Positions 31,600 to 40,437 of a DNA stretch of 64,000 bases are shown piece after piece. The DNA comes from Auriscalpium vulgare. Lineage: Eukaryota > Basidiomycota > Agaricomycetes > Russulales > Auriscalpiaceae. The stretch is taken from NCBI GenBank assembly GCA_019915015.1, contig JAHBBC010000017.1, positions 248,001-312,000 of the forward strand. Reading direction: 5' to 3'. Under the pieces are notes generated by a model that saw only the letters and a list, made by a program, of their open reading frames with translations, was not told where the DNA came from and ran no database searches. How positions within the stretch are numbered: position 1 is the stretch's first letter; every line of letters starts with the position of its first letter. The position numbers and the translations under genes were made by a program.

Positions 31600-33720
31600 A
31601 CGGGAAGGTTTGTTTCCAGCGTGTTAGGTGTTCATTTATTTTGTCTAGTATCGGGCCCCATGGGATGGCGTCGTCGGCGTCGTTGCCAACCCATGTACCG
31701 AGGTATCGTGCAGAGTGCCCGTCCTCAGTGATCTTTATCGCTTCTCCTATGGGTACGTCATTTTCATTTAATTTTCGTGTGGCTATTACGGTGGCGCGGT
31801 GTTCCGGGGTTCCTATTGGTATGATTTCTGTTTTGAGTATATTGAATTTCGCCCCGGATGCGGCGCACCAGCGCGAGAGGATTTCGGTGACGTCCTCGTA
31901 TTTGTCTTCAGCTGATAGGTACAGTAGAGTGTCGTCTGCGAAAAGGTTAATGACTACTTTGTCTAGTATGCCCGGGATCCGGAAGCCCTTCACCTTTTGC
32001 GCTCGCCTGAACATGCAGGCGAGCGGTTCTATTGCCAGGTTAAACAGTAGGCAGGACAGTGGGTCGCCTTGTCGGACGCCTCGAGTTATATGTATGTCGT
32101 CGCTGAAATGACCGTTGATGTTGACCTTTGTATATGCATGTTTGTACAGGGATTTTACCGTTTTAATGAACGTGTCCGGTAGTCGGAATCTCTCAAGGAC
32201 CTTCCAAAGGTATTCATGTTTGATTTTATCATATGCTTTTTCCTGATCTAACGCCATGATTACTCCGTTCTTGCTTGTTGCTTCCGCATAGTGTATCATC
32301 GTTTGGGCCAGCCGTATGTGGTTAAAGATTGAGCGTCCCGGTATGAAGCCCGCTTGGTCTTTGTGGACCATGGGGCCCACTTCTCGGCCTAGATTGACTG
32401 CCAGAGCTTTGGTGAGTAGTTTGTAGTCCGTGTTAAGTAGTGTGATAGGGCGGTAGTTCGCGATTTCTGAGCGTTCCCCTTTCTTGTAGATCGGGCACAT
32501 CCACCCTTCAGCAAAATCAGACTCCGGGTCGACTCCGTGTCTCTGGATGTCTTGGAAAACGGTGGTGAGTGTGCCTACAACGTCGAAACTAGGTTTGCCA
32601 TTCTTTTCCTGTTCTACGTGGATTTCGTGGAGTTTTTTCCAGAGTTCATAAGGGCAACCGTCGAGTCCGGTGGCGGAGCCTGTTTTTGATTTTTTCAGTG
32701 CGTCCAGGACGTCTCCGTATGATACTAGACCCTTCAGTGCAGAGTTTTCTGTTTGCGGGAGTTGCTGCTCCGGTGGGATGGATTCTATGACATCCTTCTC
32801 ATTTTCCTTCGCTTGTTCTTCTGTCTGTTGCCTCTCTGATGGTGCGTTCTGTAGGTCTCTATGGTATCGCGCGGCCATTTGCGCCATCTCTACCGAGCTC
32901 GTTTCGTAGCTAGGGGGCGGTTGTGTTCCCCCTGGTCCTTGGATCTCCTGTGGTGCCGGTTTCCTGAGGCGGCAAATTATATCCCTTGGCTTCGCTTCTT
33001 TGTTCGCCGCAGACCAGAATTTCCCTACTTGGTCTCCCTTTACTTGCCATCGAGCTTGGGCGGCTCTCTGCGCCGTGGAACGTAGTTTCTTTTGCAGATG
33101 GTCAATTTCCTCTACAATCAGGGACTCGGTCGTTCGAAGGTCTTCGTCCGAGTCAAAGTCTCTCTGTCTCGTGATTTGTCGCCTCCCTTTCTGCAGTGAG
33201 TCGATCTTTTTCTGTATGCGGTTCTTTGCTTTTTTGCCCGCTGCTTTAGCTTTTGTGATGATGATCATTTTAAGCTGCGCCCACATTTTCTGTGGAGTGA
33301 TTTCCTCGCGGTCGAGATCGGGTGCGTGTATTTTTTCCGCGTATCTCATGCCTGTGCTGATGACTTCTTCTAGCAGGTTTTTGTCGTTTACGAGGTGAAG
33401 GGGCCAGGTCCAACGCCCTTCTCCTATCTCTGGTGCTTTGTCCGACGCGTGTCTTACTGATATCATGTCATGGTCGGAAGGTATTGCTTTGGGGTTGAAA
33501 GCCCACTCATATGTGTGCGGTATGTGCTGGTCTGCGACATATATTCTGTCCAGCCTCGACTTTATCATTCCTCGGTTATGTCGGTAGGTGAAAGCTCTTG
33601 TTCTGGGGAAAGCTTCTCTCCATGCATCGCGTAGTTCATACTTATGCCTGAAGTCTCGTAGGGCTTCCACGGCGCTGTCATCGTCCGCGCCCCTGACCAT
33701 GCCGACTCTCCCCCTCGAGA
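31600..33720 (-). mobile_element. Tad-like LINE, copy 2, lacking 3' part and Copia
   Basis: The sequence matches 9245-10687 joined to 15304-15985 of copy 1. It shows the unoccupied Copia site (one CTTTA near 33040). The minus-strand frame is continuous from the endonuclease remnant through the RT box LFADDTLLY and then runs into Gypsy LTR sequence at 31599, so the thumb, RNase H and 3' end are missing. The 5' truncation beside the F-box gene is identical to copy 1, so the two are duplicates of one insertion and not separate insertions. Confidence 0.9.
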
Positions 33721-34849
33721 TCCAAATCATCATCATCGAATGGATATACAGGTCAACCCAACGTACATTTATTGACTATCCTACCCTCATGGCTTGTGCT
33801 CTGGTCTGCAAAAACTGGCGTCCTGATGCGCAGCGCCTTCTTTTCCGCCGTGCACCTCACCCGCACCTTCAATTCCCCGACCGCAATGACAACGGCAGCC
33901 GTGCCATCCCGCTGCTCCGCACACTCCGCACACTCCGCTCAAGCCCTCACCTCATCGCGCACATTCGATTCATCCATATCGTCTTTTCCTCGTACTTTCG
34001 GAACATCATGGAGCGCACAACTCCCGAGGCACTGGCGAACGTCGCCCTGCTCGAACTCTGCCCACATGTCGAAGGCATATCTTTGTTTATCCCGAACGAC
34101 TTCCACACGGTCGATTGGCGGCTGTGGGACATCCCTCTCAGCCCTGTGTTCCTCCAAGTCAGCGCCGAGTACGAGCTCATCAACGAAGTAACCGAATTGT
34201 GGCCGAGCGTACGCACACTCGTCGTTGACGCGTTTAGCCTTCCCAACTGGGATTGGGGTGGGCCCAACTCAATTAGCTTTCCGCCCACTGTGCAATCTCT
34301 CTCCATCGGGAATAACATACTATTCTTCTGGGCGGCCCGAGCTGGTCTCCCGGATCTCCGCGTGCTTGAACTGAGATATATTCGATGGTCGGCCGCCAAT
34401 TGTCGCACTCTACGGAGATCAGGTGTGCTCAGGCAGATTCACACACTGCATGTTGATGGCGTTTTCCCCCCGGCGGATATCCTCGAAGAGCTGGTACATC
34501 TTCGTCACTTTGTCTTCAACTCCCTGCCCGAGGCGGACGTGTCGCCCCCGGTGACCCTTCACCACATCGGATACCACCCTAGTCATCCATATGTGGAGCG
34601 CGATATGTACGTTCGGTTTGTTGTTGCGGCACTCGGCGCATTAGCAAACGTGCATCTCGTCACTGCAACGCGCACTGCGTCACCCGATCAGCTCGCGGCG
34701 CTCGACATCGAATGCCGTGACCGTGATATTGAATTCGTCGTATGCGAGACGCCCGAATCATACTGGGTCAGTCTCTTTTTCTACGTTGGTTTGACGTGGT
34801 GTTGACTTGGCGATTGCAGCGGCCGCTAGTACACATTGACTGGATATGA
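33699..34849 (+). CDS. F-box protein, copy 2 (intact frame)
   Basis: Exon 1 is 33699-34766 and exon 2 is 34820-34849, with a 53-bp intron (GTCAGT donor, TTGCAG acceptor). The ATG at 33699 gives MPTLPLEIQ, which leads directly into an F-box (residues about 4-45, ending in ALVCKNWRPDAQRLLF), followed by about 310 residues of Leu/Ile-rich sequence like the degenerate LRRs of agaricomycete F-box proteins. The predicted role is to bind Skp1 through the F-box and present a substrate to an SCF ubiquitin ligase; the substrate is unknown. The start codon and 5' flank derive from antisense LINE sequence, so its promoter is not the original one. An upstream in-frame ATG at 33588 lies wholly in LINE DNA and was not chosen. 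Confidence 0.7.
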
Positions 34850-35203
34850 ACATGTGACGGCCCCAAAATTCTACAGTACGAAATTCAGGGCCCATCGAAT
34901 AGTGCTCTTTCCGCAAGTACATAGGGTAGCGCATCGGCCAGCACGCTTCGCCTTTCTTACGTGTGCGTATATTCTGAGGTATATTATCCGATGGCTCATC
35001 GCGATCTATCCAGGACAACGGAGATGAGCCATGCGATGCGATAGAATATTTTACCACTGAACCTCCACAATATGCGTATACTTAGTGCATCCCATACACT
35101 CGCTCATTCTTTGCCATGGTATTGCTGACCGCTTCATGCGAATCTGCAAGATCGCCGAGACCGCCTACCTCACAGCGGTGGCCAAATTCGTCCGTGTTCA
35201 ACG
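34850..35203. other. Intergenic between convergent genes, copy 2
   Basis: It duplicates 17110-17463. No gene was recognised. Confidence 0.6.
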
Positions 35204-35837
35204 TCAATTGCATATGTGAAGCACATCATCCTCGGAGCTCTCGCGCGCTTCATCGACGGCGTCTTTAACGCCGTTCCACCACCCTTCATCCGCTTTGTCC
35301 AATTGGAGATCCAGTTTCAGCGGACGGCCCGCACTCGCGCAGAGCGCCAGCCAGTGCGGCAGCATCTTCAAGTGTTTCGCAAACTCCTCGCTCTTGCAGT
35401 CCTTTTTCGACACCGACAGGGCAAGCGACGCGAGCGCAGGTGGGCGCCGCAGCACAGCGCCGGCTTTCTGTGGATCGCACACGCCCCAATGGCGCAGGAG
35501 CTCGATACCCGCGGGACCGCGGGTGAGCAGCCGCCGCAGGCCCGCGGCGGCGGGCGCGTCGAGGATGTCCCGCCACGCATCTAAGCGCCATGCCTCCACC
35601 GAGAGGAAGAGTTGCTGGAGCCGCGGTGACGCACACAAGCCATAGCACGCCTCGGCGATCTGCTCGGTGGTCCATTCGAGTGACCCTGAGGGCTGTTTGA
35701 ACCAGATGTGCAGGTCCGGGGCGTTAGGTGCAGGTCCGTGGGCCTCGAAATCGGTGTCGCGAGAATGCCACACCTTTAGGATAATTTCGCTCTCTTTGGA
35801 TATCCACACTGCGGATGGCGCGAATGGCGCATGCTGG

Positions 35838-37424
35838 AGGGACTTCAGTAGCGTGCCAGACCAGTCGGGGCTGGTATGTGCAGCCCGACCGGTCCTGGCG
35901 GGATCCCGCCCGTACCGCGCGGACTCAGCGCGCCCAGTGATGCTGGAGCAGCTGGAGCCCGTGCGCAGCGAGGGAGACCGCCAGGACCGGGCGGATGCCG
36001 CCCGGTCTGTGCGCCGCTCGGGAGCCCCGCAACCATCGCCGCCCGCCGCCGTCGGTGCGCCTGGTCTGTGCGGGCCCGCCTCGTCCACGCGCGTGCCCCT
36101 TGCCGCCCTCACCGCGCGCCCCTCGCCGCCTGCACTGCGCGCCCCTTGTCGCCCTCGCTGCGCGCCCCTTGTCGCCCTCGCTGCGCGCCCCTGCTCGTCG
36201 CCCGCACTGCGCACCCCTCGTCGCCCGCACCGCCCGCCCCCGCTCGTCGCCCGCACCGCGCGCCCCTGCTCGTCCGAGTCGCCCTCGCTGCGCGCCTCGC
36301 GCTGCGAACGTTGTCGCCCTTGCCGCACGCCCCTCGTCGCCGTCGTCGTGCGCCCCTGCTCCTCGCCTGCGTCGCGTCGCCTGCTGCACGCGCAGCGTCC
36401 TGGCTGCACGTCCATGTGCACTGCCCTCGCTGCGTGTCGTCCTTGCTGTGTGTTGGCCTGGCTGCGCGTCGTTCTTGTCGCGCGCCCCTGCACGCCGTCC
36501 TCCCTGCGCAGCCAGGAGGCACCTGGTGTGGCGCCATACAAGGCTGCACAGGCACGTCTCAATAGAAAGTGGGGGGCTGGGTGGCCGGGCGTGCTGGCGT
36601 GCGGGCGTGCGGGCGTGCGGGCGCGGAAACAAGGCAGGAGCGCCTGCATTGGCAAGTGAAGACCAATTCCCACGATGTGCTGTCAACAAAACCACGTGAC
36701 CGAGGGGCCGCGTGGCAGGTTCAACGCGGCGCAAGGCCACTTTCTCCCCACTACCACCTGCCCCCAACCACCACACCGTCCCAACACCCCCGCACTCTCA
36801 CCATCATCTCGAAACCGACCGCCAGGTGCGTACGACGAGGCGGCAACGAGGGGCGGCGCGCTGCGAGGTCCAGGCGACGGCCCCGGCGTGCGGCGAGGGC
36901 GAGGATGTGCGCAATGACTCATGAGGTCGACAATTGCGCGCAGCGAGGGCCACGCATAGGCGTGCGGGCAACGAAGGGCGCGCGATGAGGACCGCGACAA
37001 GCGAACAGAGGCAACGAAGGCGCGCAGGGAAGGCGACGAGCAGGGGCGCGCGGTGCGGGCGACGAGGGGTGCGCGGTGCGGGCGACGAGCAGGGGCGCGC
37101 GGTGCAGGCGACAAGGGGCGCTCAGTGCAGGCGGCGAGGGGCGCACGGTGAGGGCGGCAAGGGGCACGCGCGTGGACGAGGCGGGCCCGCACAGACCAGG
37201 CGCACCGATGGCGGCGGGCGGCGATGGTTGCGGGGCTCACGAGCGGCGCACAGACCGGGCGGCATCCGCCCGGTCCTGGCGGTCTCCCTCGCTGCGCACG
37301 GGCTCCAGCTGCTCCAGCATCGCTGGGCGCGCTGAGTCCGCGCGGTACGGGCGGGATCCGCGCCATGACCGGGCGGGCTGCACATACGAGCCCCGCCCGG
37401 TCCGGGACGCAACTGAAGTAGTAC
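35838..37424. mobile_element. Non-autonomous long-inverted-repeat DNA transposon (hAT-like), 1,587 bp
   Basis: The element is flanked by an 8-bp duplication CATGCTGG (35830-35837 and 37425-37432), which is present once at the matching place in copy 1 (about 18090). Its ends are imperfect inverted repeats (ACTTCAGT-A/T-GCGT-G/C-CC-A/G-GACC), and the inverted similarity continues inward for several hundred bases. The interior arms hold a GC-rich repeat of about 24-27 bp built on CGCCCCTGCTCGTCGCCCGC. No transposase was seen. Eight-base duplications are typical of hAT elements, so a hAT origin is inferred, but the termini do not give a clear CAGNG start. Confidence 0.75.
36100..36380. repeat. 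GC-rich degenerate tandem repeat in the left arm
   Basis: Imperfect units of the form GCGCGCCCCTGCTCGTCGCCC recur about every 24-27 bp. The reverse-complement form occurs at about 37010-37150 in the opposite arm, so the element could fold into a long hairpin. Confidence 0.6.
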
Positions 37425-38819
37425 CATGCTGGGAGTCCAGCCACGATCGGATTTGGTGGAAGAACGTCGTGAAATCCTCTGAAGATTGGGTAGTGCAACG
37501 TAATTCGATGTTGACGGTTGTGGACGCTGGAATATCGATATGGTGGAGGAGATAAGCACAAGACAGCGGCGGGCCGGCGACGGTGAGTTCAGTCAACTTG
37601 GGCAGTGAGACTACTTTGCGCTGTGCATCGTCGAAGAGTGAATCCCGGGGCAAGCCGTGTCGCCAAACAATTTCCCCAAGACCGTGCATCCCCTCTAGAC
37701 ACGCAATAACGTCGTCAATATTGAGCAATGGTTTGACCTCTTCCAGATTATGGATATTATGGATTAACAAAGTGTCCACGCTGTCCAGGAGCCTTGACTT
37801 CCAGAGATCGAAGGATACAGTATCCGAGTTGAAATACCGCAATTTGGGTGCACATCCGCCGAGAAAGTTTTCTGGATAGTCCAAGTCGGGATCAGTTAAA
37901 TTGTAGTTGTCGTCGACGGAAAACACCTCCAGCTGAGGCGCCGGGCGTATGAGCATCTGCATGAGGAAGCCAAACGCGCGGTCGCGACCCGACCGGCGGT
38001 GGAAGGACAGCAGTTTGATGCGTTGCATATTCTCCACGATGAGGCGGCTTTGGACCAGCGTCGGCCGACGCGTCACGTAGACAGCCAGTGGTGCATCGCA
38101 CGAGCGCGCGATCAGCTCCGCAAAGCCTCCTCCACTAAGCACCGTATCGACTTCGGCCCACAGCGTCGGATAGCGTAGCGCAGCGCTGCGCCAACGCTGG
38201 CAAACGTGCGTGATACGGATCCAACCGAGTGCGTTTTCTTCTGTGCGTATAAAGTCGTCCCCATCGTCGTGCTCTGCCGTCGCGACCACTCGGTCGCTGC
38301 GACTCAGGGCCCGGTTCAATAAGTACGCGCGAGTAGCAGCCTCCTGTGCAATAATCAACTCATCACGCCCACTAGCTCCGCAAATATTCCTCCAGGAGGC
38401 GGGCGTCCTCATCCCGAGCCTGCAACTGGGCACGGATGACGACCTCCCACGACCGCAGACCATGGATGGTGGTATAGAGCTGCTCCACGTAGTGATTGGC
38501 GTCCTTGCGCGCGGTGCAGAGCAACCCAGCTCGTGCCTCAACGTCGAGGGCGAGCTCGAGCTGATCGTCCTTAGCAGTATCAGCCTGCGTGTCATTTGCC
38601 GAATGAGCCGCTCCTTCTGGCGTATCTGCTGCGCGAGCGTGCTCTGGACGTTGCGCAGGCGGCGGATTGCGCTATCAACGAACGGGCCTGGAGCTGTGCA
38701 AGCAAGCGAGTTCACGCTTCTGATCGTCTGCGAGTTGCCTTGATCTGGGCATACAGTAGCATTGGTATAAGCTCCTAGGTTCACGAATATGACAAAAACT
38801 AACCAAGACATTCCCGCGG

Positions 38820-40437
38820 TGATACGCCTGCTACGCGTGTGGCTACTGTTTGCGCATTTTCGATGCACTGTGGCACTCGCACAGTGGCTCCGACCGTTGC
38901 CATGCATCCCCGACTCTATCGTTCTCGCCGAAACACTCGCACAACAGCTAGCTCTGTAGCTGTCCGCGCAATCGTTCGCTGCAGTTCGCCGACGCTCGCT
39001 CTCACTCGCACATCATCCTACGACAGTCGCCGAAGTCACGCCACGTCCCCTGCACCCTAGTCACTCATCAGCAGTCAGACAATGTTCTCCCAAGGTCGCA
39101 CCGACTCGCTATACGTTCAGGCGTGCATACACAGCTCGTGCACACTCGCACTCGACATCGCTGCTTCGCCCGAGCATCGCTACACGTTTGCATCGTTCGC
39201 CTGAGCCAGCCACGTCATCGCCGAGGTCGCCCGACTCGTCCGAGCGTCTAGAGCAATCCATCAACTGCATAGTCCGTCGGATCTTGGCCATGTCTCACAT
39301 CAATTAGCCCACATCACCGAAGCCAGAGCCATGAGATAGCAACCCCGTCCACGTCGTCGCAGTCGTTCGCCGGCGCTCGCCTGTACTCAGCGGACACAGC
39401 TGCACATGCCCGACCTCCCAGCGACTCAGAGATGCAGCGCAGACTCGCAGACCATCGAGCTATTGCCCAGCGACATCGGAGACGATCCCCGAGCCCGAGA
39501 CATCAGCGGACCGGATCATCAACCACTTCTGATGCATTGCTGTTGCATCCCGAGCATCCCGGAGGTTTCGCCGAAGATAGCATCATAGTTGCGCCTAGAC
39601 CGTCGCGATACTGTCCCCTCATGTCGCAGCCGTTCACCGACGTTCGCCTATGTTCAGCGAGCTCAGCTACACGTCTAGGGTCTCTCAGCAACTCGCCAAC
39701 GATACAGTGACTCGCTGAACATCGAGATATCACTCAGCAACGCAGGAGACAGTGCCCAAGCCCGAGCCATCAGTGACCCGGATCAACGACCACTTTTGAC
39801 GCGTCGCTGATGCGCCCCGAGTGTCCCGGAGACTTTGCTGGAGATATCTCCGCTTTTGTGTCTAGGCCTTTGATATCTCTTCTCTCTCATTCGCTATAAT
39901 TCGCCGATGCTTCGCACGGCTTCGCTGACTGCATTGCATGACTCGTGTAGCTACTCCGACGCATTTTCCCATGTATAAGTGTAGCTAGCAGTGTTTGCAT
40001 GCGATAGGAACTTCTCCCCCCCAGAGACAGCACCTCAAACCTCGAGAACTATCGTCTTTCATCTTCGCAGCGCATCGTTTAGCCCTTTTATCGACATCGA
40101 CATTGCATTCACCTTCGCAGCGCATCGTTTACGCACTTGCATATTGAGAACCTTCGCCCTATCGTCGCCCATCGTCGCCCAGCGTCGCCTATCGTCCCCA
40201 ACCTTCGCCCTACCTCCCCGACTCTCGCTACGCCACCCCAAGCCTTGTATTGCCGCCCACACCTTCGCCGACACTCACCCCCCATTCCCCGTCGCTCGCT
40301 ACACTTCCCCAGTGACAGCTGCGACTCTCCGAGCCCCCTGGTAGACCTGGGACACGCCCCCCAACTAAAACAGTACTACTCGACGAGCAGGGTTTGGTTT
40401 TGTCATCTGACCGCCTGTCCGACGAGTTTGGTCATCA
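38820..40437 (+). repeat. Gypsy B 5' LTR
   Basis: It has TG...CA ends. A TATAAG word at 39974 is followed by GTAGCTAG and ACTTCTCCCC, matching the arrangement in LTR A. Two CTTCGCAGCGCATCGTTTA units lie near 40065 and 40110, and an array of ATCGTCGCCC-like words lies near 40155-40200. Confidence 0.95.

Larger units (their letters stand above)
35204..38819 (-). pseudogene. F-box/LRR-like gene, copy 2, interrupted by a DNA element
   Basis: The coding sequence of 17464-19515 is repeated here as 38819-37425 plus 35837-35204, separated by the 1,587-bp element at 35838-37424. The element splits the Leu-rich C-terminal region. Translation through it adds a long Arg/Gly/Ala-rich stretch that is not protein-coding in origin. 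The first few codons of the copy 1 frame are also displaced by Gypsy B, which is inserted at 38819/38820. If copy 1 has a real product, this copy would not make it. Confidence 0.75.

Noticed and set aside
31355..33736. Minus-strand open frame of 793 codons read as one protein
   Set aside because: Its N-terminal part is LINE, but the last 80 or so codons are Gypsy LTR sequence joined by the recombination point; it is a fused frame, not a gene.
35204..36673. Minus-strand open frame of 489 codons with an Arg-rich N-terminus
   Set aside because: It is the tail of the F-box/LRR-like gene read into the GC-rich inverted-repeat element; the Arg-rich part follows from base composition.
40155..40210. 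CRISPR-like array in LTR B
   Set aside because: The ATCGTCGCCC words are contiguous degenerate repeats in an LTR, without unique spacers.
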